Part shown: positions 17,288 through 26,668 of the stretch, one piece after another
Layout of the letters: each line of letters starts with the position of its first letter
Numbering within the stretch: the first letter of the stretch is position 1
NCBI RefSeq assembly: GCF_000621125.1
Contig: NZ_JHZC01000016.1
Coordinates: 1 to 64,000 of the forward strand
Direction: 5' to 3'
Source: Maribacter antarcticus DSM 21422
GTDB lineage: Bacteria > Bacteroidota > Bacteroidia > Flavobacteriales > Flavobacteriaceae
DNA length: 64,000 bases
Program-made: the position numbers and the translations under genes
Notes under the pieces: model-generated
Databases searched by the model: none
The model's input: only the letters and a program-made list of their open reading frames with translations
What the model was told of the DNA's origin: nothing

Positions 17288-20200
17288 CTAATTGCGAACT
17301 ATCATTTTTTTAGTTTTGGGTTTTATATCTCCCATAAAAAAGGTATAAACTGTGTACACCCCATTTCCTAAATTACCTACATTAATTGGATAACTACCAT
17401 TTACCGCATTCGAATCAAAATAGTCATTTTGTTTCACCAACTTTCCGGTTGAATCAAATATATAAATTCCCAATAACGGCATCGGATTTTCTAGATTGAT
17501 GATTACCTCTGTATTCCCAATCGCAGGGTTTGGAGATATGAACATATTATCCTGGGAAGCATTGTAGGTAACATTATCGATAACCTCAATTGTTAGTGTT
17601 GCCGTATCCTCTAATCCCTCTTCATCCCTTATTATTAATCTCACCACAAATGAACCTGCAAATTCAAAAGTATATGCAGGGTTAGGTGAAGTAGAAGTAT
17701 CTCCAGTACCAAAATCCCATAGATACGAAACAATTCCTTTATCATCAGAAGAGTTTTCACCTGTAAACTCGACTAGTAGAGGCGCGCTCCCATTTAAAAC
17801 ACTGACTTGAGCTACTGCAGTTGGAGCCTCATTTGCGATTGCCACAACCTCTAATGTAGCATCAGCCGTAAAACCTCCATTGTTAGTGGTCACCGTTATC
17901 GTTGCAGCACCAATGCCGACCGAAGTCACAACACCGTTCGCATCTACCGTTACTATCGTTTCATCACTACTGCTCCACGTCACCGAAGAATCCTCAGCCC
18001 CCATTGGGCTCACCGTGGCTGTCAACTGCGTCGTACCGCTCAATACTATCGTATCGGTTGTCGGATTCACAGTTACCCCTGTAACCAGGACAGCATCTGC
18101 TGCTACAGTGATTTCCGCATTGGCCGTAAAGCCGCCGTCAATGGTCGCTACCGTAATCGTTGCGGTACCGAGACTTGTCGAAGTCACAACACCGTTCGCA
18201 TCTACCGTTGCTATCGTTTCATCACTACTGCTCCATGTCACCGAAGAATCCTCGGCCCCCATTGGGCTCACCGTGGCTGTCAACTGCGCTGTACCTCCCA
18301 ATACTATCGTATCGGTGGTCGGATTTACTGTTACGCCCGTGACAAGAATAGGTTCCGCTACTATGGTTATCGCCGCATCTGCCATAAAACCACCATCAGT
18401 GGTCGTTACCGTTATCGTTGCGGTACCAAGTCCGACAGAGGTCACTAGACCGTTACCGTCAACTGTTGCTATAGCTACATCACTACTGCTCCATGTTACG
18501 GAAATATCGTCTGCGCCCGCTGGGCTGACCGTGGCTGTCAACTGCGTTGTACCTCCCAATACTATCGTATCGGTGGTCGGATTTACTGTTACACCCGTGA
18601 CAAGAATAGGTTCCGCTACTATGGTTATCGCCGCATCGGCCATAAAGCCACCATCAGTGGTCGTTACCGTTATCGTTGCAGTACCAAGTCCGACAGAGGT
18701 CACTAGACCGTTACCGTCAACTGTAGCTATAGCTACATCACTACTGCTCCATGTTACGGAAGTATCGTCTGCGCCCGCTGGGCTGACCGTGGCTGTCAAC
18801 TGCGTTGTACCTCCCAATACTATCGTATCGGTAGTCGGATTAACAGTCACACCTGTGACAGGAATAGGTTCCGCTACTATGGTTATCGCCGCATCGGCCA
18901 TAAAGCCACCATCAGTAGTCGTTACCGTTATCGTTGCAGTACCAAGACCTATCGAGGTCACAAGACCGTTCGCATCTACCGTGGCTATTATTTCATCGCT
19001 ACTGCTCCATGTTACGGAAGTATCGTCTGCGCCCGCTGGGCTGACCGTGGCTGTCAACTGCGTTGTACCTCCCAATACTATCGTATCGGTGGTCGGATTA
19101 ACAGTCACACCTGTGACAGGAATAGGTTCCGCTACTATGGTTATCTCCGCATCGGCCTCAAAGCCACCATTGTTCGTTGTCACCGTAATTATTGCCGTAC
19201 CAAGACCTATCGAGGTCACAAGACCGATCGCATCTACCGTGGCTACCATTTCATCGCTACTGCTCCAAACAACGGAAATATCATCTGCGTTCGCTGGGCT
19301 CACCGTAGCAGTCAACTGCGTCGTGCCTCCCAATATTATAGTATCGGTGGTTGGATCTACAGTTACACCGGTAACAAGGATCCTAGTATCTTCTCCAACA
19401 ATCCAATCAAAGAGAATTGACTCTGGTGGATTAACACCGTTAGAATTCGTAACTGTTACTTCGACATTATATGGACTGCCGGCCTCTGCCCCTCCTATTC
19501 CTGTATTGGATATCATAGATTCAGGTGCTGCATCTAACTCCTCGATTGTATAATTATCAGTTACCAAATGCAATGCTGCCTTATCAATAATATGACCATC
19601 AGATCTAGACGATATTTCCATGGTATACACACCAGCTGTATCAAATTGAACAAAAATATCATGTGCATCTTCATCACTAGTTTTTGCATTCCAATTCCAA
19701 TCTATGGTGTTCATATATATTTTAAACCAACCGCCACCTCCTTCTCCATTCGGGTTCGGTGTTTGCCCGCTTCCTATCGGGTAAATAGTGCTGCCCGGTT
19801 TTTGACCAAAAAAATCATCTGCATCAGGAAACCGTAGCCAAGCATCGTTATGTTCAGTAGTTGGAAATTGAGGAGCAATAATTCCTATTTTATTACGCCA
19901 TTGAAACCTATAGACTCCAGGGGTACTAATTTCAATCTTAGTAGTTATTGTACCATTTCCAGGAGTATTAAAACTATCCACAGTGTTAAATAGATATCCC
20001 GTTCCAGAAAATCCTGACTCACTAGATTCTATAGACCAGTTAGGGTTGATTTCCAAATTTTCAACCTCTATGAGAACAAGACCATTTTGCTCCTCATAGA
20101 CGGTTTCACCCTCTGTACCAGCATCTATAGTACCAGTGATTAATCCTGTTGCGTCGTCTATTGTCAATGTCGGAGGCAACCCTGTAGCGCTGTAAATATC

Positions 20201-23200
20201 TGAAGGTTGTTCATCTGTTTTAATTATAGGTAAACTGATAACATCTCCCTCTTCGTTAAATTGATCATCAGGGCTGATGAGACCATTCTGGTTCTCATCA
20301 TTGGTAAGTATAACCTCTGATGATTCAGAAGAACCATAATTAATTGTCAATATGGCGGTCTCCCCTGCTCCTGCTGGATCTAAAGTTACGGTGATATCGT
20401 ATGTCGTATTTGGGCCTACGACAGCGTTATTCAGTTCACCAGAAACGATACTAAATTCAGTAGACCCGCTTAATACGAAAGAATCTATATATTCTCCAAC
20501 AGTACCACCACCTACAGTAATAGTAAAGGTCTCTTCAATTCCAGGCTCTACCTGCACTAGCTCCGGTGCGGAAAGACCTGAGGCAACACTTGTCGCACCA
20601 GCAGGTGTATTCTCTCCATAGAATTCCATATTTTTTTGATTTCCATCGCCTAAGTTGGGTGAACCTGACAAAATAAAAATTCCACCCCCCGAAACTACGG
20701 CCTGGGTACCATGTCTTTCATAGTTCAAATTGGGTAAGCGTTCCCATACCTGTGCAGCAGGATTATAGGCTTCAACGATATTAAGGGCACCTGTTGTTAA
20801 AGTACCATAAACTTCTTGATTATCAACCTCGCCACCGATTATCAGTAATCTGTTGCCATAATTTGCAACCGCAGTACCTCCGCGGGGCGTAGGTAAATTT
20901 TGGTCTGTAGGAAGGGTAATCCAGCTCTGGGTACCAAAATCATAAACATCAACTTCTGGTACCGTAGGTGCAAATATACCGCCCGGACCACCTGATAATC
21001 TACCACCAGCAGAATAAAGCTTATTATCCGATACTAAGGCCCCAAAATGATCTCTTGCATTGGGAGCATCAGAAAGCTCGGTCCATATGCCAGTAGCAGG
21101 GTCGTACTCATCGAACCAATTAACGTATCCACCACTATGTCCGAGTGTATTACCACCTAAAATATAAAATTTATCATTGTGAAGAACCAAACCAGCTCCT
21201 CCCCTTTGCCTTCCAGCAGGTATCTGTGGACCTTGTATCCAAGATTCCCTGACAGGATCGAACATCCACACATTTTCGGCAGGAGTTTCATTAGGGAAAT
21301 CATTGGTATTAAACGCACCGATAACCCAAATCAAACCTTGATATTCCGTAGCCTGAAAATGATTGAATTCAAATGGGGCAGAATCCACAAGTGAGTTCCA
21401 GCTATCCGAAGCATAATCATAAACATCAATAGTAGTTGCGCTTTCACGACCACCCATCAAATAGAACTTGTCTCCTGCCTGTACAAAGGAGTTCTCGTGC
21501 CTTGGCGTATAATTCTCGTTCTCATCAATATCTGTCCAGAATAATCCATCACCAAGAACCGTCCAGGTAAAAAATTCACTACTAGATGCTGATCCTGGCT
21601 TTACTGCAGTTACGGTAACACTGTGAACGCCATCCTCATTGGGACCTCCTATAGAAGCGATTGCCGCAATACTACCAGATATCTGACCCGTTAACACATC
21701 TATAACCACGCCCTCTGGCTGGCCAGAAATATAATAGTTACTTGCTTCGTTAGGATCACCCCCAACCGCATTAGTCGCGATTGATACGGTATCAAAGGTA
21801 TCGTTTGACACATCATTTATCGTAGCTAATGCTAACACAGGATTAGAAGTATTTACTTTGAAAACTTCAATTGCATTTAAAAACGGATTTTGAGTGTTGT
21901 GTTCAAAACTTATTTCCAAATTACCATCAGCAACAACTACCGGATAAGACAACATACCAGCAATTTGGTGACCAAATTGTGAAATAACATCAAAATTATT
22001 TTCCGCTAAATTTCCTTCAATTAAAATATCGAAAATTCGATTTCCTACAGCAGCAGCTCCATTAAATCCGTTCCCAAAATATAAGTTGACCACATAGTCC
22101 CCGTTTTCTACAGGCAATGTATATATCATCTCTGGTTGAGAAAGCAAATCATAGCGCTCACTCCCAAAAAGTTCCGAAAAAATAGCTTCATTAATATAAG
22201 CAGGAATACTACTATCTTTATTCTCAAAAGTGATTGTCTCAAACCCATCTACAATACCTGTGTTAACTGCATAAACACCTTCGTTTTGTGGGCCGGATAT
22301 TGCATTATTTTCCCAACTTGGACCAATATCGTCTGTATCATCAATCCGATTACCACCGACATTAATTCGATAAGCAAAGGGCTCTAAGACGTCCCATTGA
22401 AAACTAAGCTGTAATTGGTCTGTAGTAACTCCATCAGTATCATCAATAGTTACAACTACGCTGTAGGGACTCCCCGCAGCAGCAGCAGCATCAATTGTTC
22501 CACCTATCACTCCATTGGTTGGTTCGATAAACACACCGGTAGGAAGCCCAGTGGCTGCATACGTTAAGTTCCCGTCTCCCCCTAAGGCCTGAACCGCTAA
22601 ACTACCATTTAATGGCTGCCCAGCATTGCTCATCTGATCAGGAACCGTATAGGCATATATCGGTGTATCGATATTGGATACATCCAAAATTTCGATGGCA
22701 TTAACCAGGGGGTTCTCGATGATACCATGAATGAACGAAACGTCCAAATTTCCATCAATTACAGGTACTACATAGGTAATAACAGTTCCAGTCTGATGAC
22801 CATACGTGGCTGAAAGATCCGTATTTTTTAATTCTGGGTATATCTTGTTTTCTAATGTAACATCAAAAATACGCTGATTTGGTGCCGATGTACCACTAAA
22901 ACTATTTCCCATATATAGCCTAACCTCATAATTACCATTTATGGGTACTGGAAAGGAATAGGTCATATTAGGATTTCCAACTGAATCGTCAAACCGTTCC
23001 GAATCAAAAATACCCAAAGGCGTTGTAGCCGTATTTACTTGTGGAGTCAATGAAGTTATGGAAGATGCAAACGATTTATTGGTTCCCGGGAGAGTCAAAA
23101 ATGGGGAATTATTGGATACCGAGTCTTCGGACCAATTAATTTCTCCATCTATTGCCGCAATTTCCAAACCACCAGTATTTATCCTATACAAAACAATAGG

Positions 23201-26179
23201 ACTGTCAGTAACAGACACTAAAAAGGTTTGTTCCGTAAAATTATTTTCGACATCCGTAGCTCTTATGGTAATGGATGTATTTTCAACAGTTGCAGGATAA
23301 GACAAAGTGAGCGTATTGCCAATGATGGCAGCTCCTATATTGGTATTCGTATTGCTTTCTACAGAATACGTAAGATTTTGAACTCCCGCGTCATCCGTAA
23401 AATTATTATCCAAATTCAGGTCCTCATCCATGGTGTTTACAAACCTGACCAAATCAGGAAGTTGTGCTATGGACACTGGGGTATTTCCCAATACATTTAA
23501 AAAATCCCAGGACCCTTCTAGTTCTACACCTGCTGTGCCTGAAGTACCTATAAAACCTATTGCAAGGTCTATAGCCGGCTGCTGTATTGCATCTAAAACT
23601 TGGCCTTGAGCAGTTACGCTGGCAACCAAAATTCTGGCTCCATTGTCAACACTATATTCCATGTTCACTTCACCTGATACTGGCTCTACCACAAAATACA
23701 ATCGAATGCTTTCAATGGGTCTATCTGCGTTGGCTAAAACACTATTGATTGGGGGTAGTGGTATATCATTAATTTCTTGGAGTACCGTAAACCCATCAAC
23801 AGTAACTACGAATTTTATGTAATTGGACTGCGTACCATCCCCTATAAAAAGACCTAATTCACCACCTACTGCAGCTGTATTTCCATAAAGACGATATGGC
23901 CCAGAAAAACCTTTCATACCACCCACCACTGTAAAAGCTCCAGTAGCTGATTCGACTTGTACTCCGTATTGGTATCCTTTTTCCTGATTGTTCTCAGTTC
24001 CCAGAGCTGTTCCGGAGGTCATGTGGGATGTCATTGTACCTGTGGCGCCACCAAGGACGTCATTATCGTTAGGATCGTTGACATCATTAATTCTGTCTAA
24101 CCAGCTGAGCCAATTTTCATTTGTATTTCCGTTATTCATAAGGCCCGTCATTCCCAAGCCAAATATACCCCCAAGGCCTTGTTGACTATTAAATAGATCA
24201 TTGGATATGGGAATAGAAAAAGCATCGCTACCTCCTAAAAGCGGATTACCTAATTGAAATGAATCTTGACCATCGTCAATGCCATCAGCATCATCATCGC
24301 TATCATTAAGATCGGAAATTAATGGCGCACCAACAGCTTTGTCAAAATCTGCGGGCTGTGACCCGCCGTTACATGCATCCGTACCATTATCTTCCTCATC
24401 TTGGTTCGTATACCCGTCACTATCGTAATCCGCTAAGGGGTCATAACCTGGTTCGCCTGGTTCTGTACATTCTACTTCATCTTGAGGCTCAAAGACTACT
24501 ATACCACCACCAAATAAGCCTATCCAGACCGAACCATTGAAAATTTCGTCGTCACTATTGCAAGTAATACCTAATGCATCGCTCCCTAAACCTGAGAAAA
24601 AATTAGGTTCTAATGTTCCGGAACTTCCATCCGCAGAGAGAATAACCCTTCTGATATTACCACCATTATGGCCAGCCAGAAGATTTCCTTTCAGAACCCC
24701 TCCAAAATTACTGGCCGTATACTCATCAATACCGTTGGTATTGGTTCCCCAAATTAATACAGGGGTGTCATCATCACCGTCAGGATTATTGATTCCTGGA
24801 CCGCGCCAATCTCCTTCAACAGGGTTGGCCACTTGTATTGGAGGCCAATTGGCCGGAAGTGCAACATTGGGATCCATAGTTGAGCCTGTTGTTGTGCCAT
24901 CGGGATCATAAGTCTGCGTACGAAAGAAAGGAGCTCCAAAAGTTCCTAAATCACTTGTATTATCCGTATATAGCCCTGCCCCAAATGGATTACTCCTAAT
25001 CGGGTTAGGATGTCCACCGTATTTACTATTAAAAATATAATTTTGAAGGTCTGTTGTTACCAACTCTAAATGATCCTTATTATTTATCTCTTCACCAAAA
25101 GAAGGTGATGAGCTTCCAGGTTCACTTGGGTTATAATCATTGGTTGTGTTGCCACCTAGTCCCTCATTTACAGGAAAACCACCCCAACCACCGTTGGCTC
25201 CGTTATCAGTTACATAAAGGGCACCACTTTCGGTAACCACTAAATCGTAGGCATTTCGATACCCAGGAGAGAGCATCTTTACGGGACTGCTAGTATCCAA
25301 AATAGCCATGTTCAAGCCGTCATTCCCGCCCCAAGGATCATTTACATCTACTCCATCATAACCTGGCGTATCCGGATCGGTAATATCATTTACATTGTCC
25401 CTTGTTGGGTCATCTACAGTAGCTAAATCGTAAACGTACTGCCTTCCATTATCTGTTAATATGGGTAAAGTTTCAAGAGCGTCGAGGTCAATTGCCAGGA
25501 CAGCTCCTGAAAGTGCATACTCATTCGCAAAAACAAAGTTAGTTGATGGACTACCACCATTTGTATTTCCACCTTGAGCTACAATAAGATATTCCGTACC
25601 ATTAATGATAGCTAAATCCAAGCCATTTGTAGCATGATTCTCCTCAGAACGGGGAAGACCCCTTACTAAATCCACCACATCCCAAGCCGTACCATTCCAA
25701 GAAAAACGAGTAATAATACCAGAATTGGTATCCAAGCCAACATCCCCATTTCCTCCATTGTTTCCCGCACCTATCCGTATATCACTAGAACTAACATAAA
25801 ATATTGGGTTAGCTATTGTTCCACTTGTCACAATCCCAATAGTTTCCCTAGCATTGGTGGCAAAACTTGTTCCCTGGCCATCCCATGAGGTACCGTCATC
25901 GTTATGATCTTCTAAAGTTAGAATACCGTCTAGAGATTCCATACCCGTGACCACGTATGCAGTTGGTCCATTACGTTGGATGGTGAAAATTTTAATACCT
26001 CCTGTATACTCAGCTACGTACAAACGGCTATCTGGGCCAAAGTCAAGACCTGTAACACCGTTCAACGTACCGATTCCGTTCATATCCAATTGGCTCTGAC
26101 TAAACGGAGTTGCTTGGGAATAAAACAAACTGGTACCTAGTAAAAAAGTGATTAAAAAAAATGAATAGCTATATTTCAT
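17288..26179 (-). CDS. Giant (2963-residue) T9SS-exported multidomain protein: propeller, malectin, Kelch, BIG2, PKD
   Basis: A signal peptide (about 1-23) leads a long array. First is a beta-propeller of the sugar-dehydrogenase/NHL sort (about 30-560, LNGVTGLDFGPDSRLYVAEY). Calcium-binding thrombospondin-type loops follow (about 575-640, DYDSDGYTNQDEED). Next come a lectin-like segment, a malectin domain (about 1000-1165), a putative-Ig domain, and a second malectin (about 1270-1440). A five- or six-blade Kelch region follows (about 1560-1845), then a carbohydrate-binding-like sandwich (about 2027-2210), six BIG2 Ig-like repeats (about 2265-2777) and a PKD domain. The last 90 residues form a type A T9SS sorting tail beginning ISPNPAIGNTEV and ending KKMIVRN. 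Malectin and CBM-like parts suggest glycan binding at the cell surface. Function beyond adhesion or matrix scaffolding is inference. The gene stands alone between transposon remnants and the wza/wzc block. Confidence 0.92.
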   Translation of the reverse strand: MKYSYSFFLITFLLGTSLFYSQATPFSQSQLDMNGIGTLNGVTGLDFGPDSRLYVAEYTGGIKIFTIQRNGPTAYVVTGMESLDGILTLEDHNDDGTSWDGQGTSFATNARETIGIVTSGTIANPIFYVSSSDIRIGAGNNGGNGDVGLDTNSGIITRFSWNGTAWDVVDLVRGLPRSEENHATNGLDLAIINGTEYLIVAQGGNTNGGSPSTNFVFANEYALSGAVLAIDLDALETLPILTDNGRQYVYDLATVDDPTRDNVNDITDPDTPGYDGVDVNDPWGGNDGLNMAILDTSSPVKMLSPGYRNAYDLVVTESGALYVTDNGANGGWGGFPVNEGLGGNTTNDYNPSEPGSSSPSFGEEINNKDHLELVTTDLQNYIFNSKYGGHPNPIRSNPFGAGLYTDNTSDLGTFGAPFFRTQTYDPDGTTTGSTMDPNVALPANWPPIQVANPVEGDWRGPGINNPDGDDDTPVLIWGTNTNGIDEYTASNFGGVLKGNLLAGHNGGNIRRVILSADGSSGTLEPNFFSGLGSDALGITCNSDDEIFNGSVWIGLFGGGIVVFEPQDEVECTEPGEPGYDPLADYDSDGYTNQDEEDNGTDACNGGSQPADFDKAVGAPLISDLNDSDDDADGIDDGQDSFQLGNPLLGGSDAFSIPISNDLFNSQQGLGGIFGLGMTGLMNNGNTNENWLSWLDRINDVNDPNDNDVLGGATGTMTSHMTSGTALGTENNQEKGYQYGVQVESATGAFTVVGGMKGFSGPYRLYGNTAAVGGELGLFIGDGTQSNYIKFVVTVDGFTVLQEINDIPLPPINSVLANADRPIESIRLYFVVEPVSGEVNMEYSVDNGARILVASVTAQGQVLDAIQQPAIDLAIGFIGTSGTAGVELEGSWDFLNVLGNTPVSIAQLPDLVRFVNTMDEDLNLDNNFTDDAGVQNLTYSVESNTNTNIGAAIIGNTLTLSYPATVENTSITIRATDVENNFTEQTFLVSVTDSPIVLYRINTGGLEIAAIDGEINWSEDSVSNNSPFLTLPGTNKSFASSITSLTPQVNTATTPLGIFDSERFDDSVGNPNMTYSFPVPINGNYEVRLYMGNSFSGTSAPNQRIFDVTLENKIYPELKNTDLSATYGHQTGTVITYVVPVIDGNLDVSFIHGIIENPLVNAIEILDVSNIDTPIYAYTVPDQMSNAGQPLNGSLAVQALGGDGNLTYAATGLPTGVFIEPTNGVIGGTIDAAAAAGSPYSVVVTIDDTDGVTTDQLQLSFQWDVLEPFAYRINVGGNRIDDTDDIGPSWENNAISGPQNEGVYAVNTGIVDGFETITFENKDSSIPAYINEAIFSELFGSERYDLLSQPEMIYTLPVENGDYVVNLYFGNGFNGAAAVGNRIFDILIEGNLAENNFDVISQFGHQIAGMLSYPVVVADGNLEISFEHNTQNPFLNAIEVFKVNTSNPVLALATINDVSNDTFDTVSIATNAVGGDPNEASNYYISGQPEGVVIDVLTGQISGSIAAIASIGGPNEDGVHSVTVTAVKPGSASSSEFFTWTVLGDGLFWTDIDENENYTPRHENSFVQAGDKFYLMGGRESATTIDVYDYASDSWNSLVDSAPFEFNHFQATEYQGLIWVIGAFNTNDFPNETPAENVWMFDPVRESWIQGPQIPAGRQRGGAGLVLHNDKFYILGGNTLGHSGGYVNWFDEYDPATGIWTELSDAPNARDHFGALVSDNKLYSAGGRLSGGPGGIFAPTVPEVDVYDFGTQSWITLPTDQNLPTPRGGTAVANYGNRLLIIGGEVDNQEVYGTLTTGALNIVEAYNPAAQVWERLPNLNYERHGTQAVVSGGGIFILSGSPNLGDGNQKNMEFYGENTPAGATSVASGLSAPELVQVEPGIEETFTITVGGGTVGEYIDSFVLSGSTEFSIVSGELNNAVVGPNTTYDITVTLDPAGAGETAILTINYGSSESSEVILTNDENQNGLISPDDQFNEEGDVISLPIIKTDEQPSDIYSATGLPPTLTIDDATGLITGTIDAGTEGETVYEEQNGLVLIEVENLEINPNWSIESSESGFSGTGYLFNTVDSFNTPGNGTITTKIEISTPGVYRFQWRNKIGIIAPQFPTTEHNDAWLRFPDADDFFGQKPGSTIYPIGSGQTPNPNGEGGGGWFKIYMNTIDWNWNAKTSDEDAHDIFVQFDTAGVYTMEISSRSDGHIIDKAALHLVTDNYTIEELDAAPESMISNTGIGGAEAGSPYNVEVTVTNSNGVNPPESILFDWIVGEDTRILVTGVTVDPTTDTIILGGTTQLTATVSPANADDISVVWSSSDEMVATVDAIGLVTSIGLGTAIITVTTNNGGFEADAEITIVAEPIPVTGVTVNPTTDTIVLGGTTQLTATVSPAGADDTSVTWSSSDEIIATVDANGLVTSIGLGTATITVTTTDGGFMADAAITIVAEPIPVTGVTVNPTTDTIVLGGTTQLTATVSPAGADDTSVTWSSSDVAIATVDGNGLVTSVGLGTATITVTTTDGGFMADAAITIVAEPILVTGVTVNPTTDTIVLGGTTQLTATVSPAGADDISVTWSSSDVAIATVDGNGLVTSVGLGTATITVTTTDGGFMADAAITIVAEPILVTGVTVNPTTDTIVLGGTAQLTATVSPMGAEDSSVTWSSSDETIATVDANGVVTSTSLGTATITVATIDGGFTANAEITVAADAVLVTGVTVNPTTDTIVLSGTTQLTATVSPMGAEDSSVTWSSSDETIVTVDANGVVTSVGIGAATITVTTNNGGFTADATLEVVAIANEAPTAVAQVSVLNGSAPLLVEFTGENSSDDKGIVSYLWDFGTGDTSTSPNPAYTFEFAGSFVVRLIIRDEEGLEDTATLTIEVIDNVTYNASQDNMFISPNPAIGNTEVIINLENPMPLLGIYIFDSTGKLVKQNDYFDSNAVNGSYPINVGNLGNGVYTVYTFFMGDIKPKTKKMIVRN
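17850..19384 (-). repeat. Six tandem 255-bp repeats encoding BIG2 Ig-like domains
   Basis: Six units of 85 residues begin VTGVTVNPTTDTIVLGG and end near AEITIVAEP. The third and fourth units are almost identical at DNA level; the first, fifth and sixth are more diverged. This points to recent duplication or gene conversion in the middle of the array. Repeat number is likely variable among strains. Confidence 0.9.
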
Positions 26180-26668
26180 ATTAGTGGTGTATAAATACCT
26201 TTTCTTGTTAATTTTTTAACTAGAATTACTTACAAAATTAAACAAATGCAATCATGATATTTACTTTATAGAAACGTAATTCGACGTCCTACCATATATC
26301 ATCGATTAACAGATAACAAATCTATAAAATCAATATTTAGAAAGAAAATATTATAAATTTTGTGAGAATTAACCTGTATCAGTAAATTCAAATCTTTAAT
26401 AATCCTCTATAAAACGGAGCTTTAGCACGCTATTTGAGTTTTGCTAATTAGCGTAGGTTCTAAACTACGGATGGGAACTGGTTAGCAAGTGGATATAAAG
26501 AGACTATTAAGCTATCAAACAAATAGGGATGCTACCATTGCTACTGATATACAATCAATAAAGCTAGACCGTAAACTCTTTTTACCCTGTCGTTGGATGT
26601 TTAGTTTGTTAATGACAATTAACTAGCTGTTATTCGTAACCCTGTGTGCGTATTTAAAATCCTTTTAC
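26180..26668. other. Intergenic region between the giant gene and the wzc-like gene
   Basis: The 489 bases contain the leader and candidate promoter of the giant gene (listed separately) and the region after the wzc-like stop. No terminator hairpin for the wzc-like transcript, gene remnant or RNA element was recognised. Confidence 0.5.
26233..26240 (-). promoter_or_regulatory. Candidate -7 box of the giant secreted-protein gene
   Basis: On the minus strand the octamer TAATTTTG fits TAnnTTTG, about 53 bases before the ATG. No good -33 TTG is seen at 19-21 bases, so the call is tentative. Confidence 0.3.

Noticed and set aside
17880..19553. A 557-codon plus-strand open frame opposite the giant gene
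   Set aside because: It is the antisense of six 255-bp in-frame repeats; the periodic sequence keeps one antisense frame free of stops. Its translation is a low-complexity Val/Thr/Ser repeat without family features.
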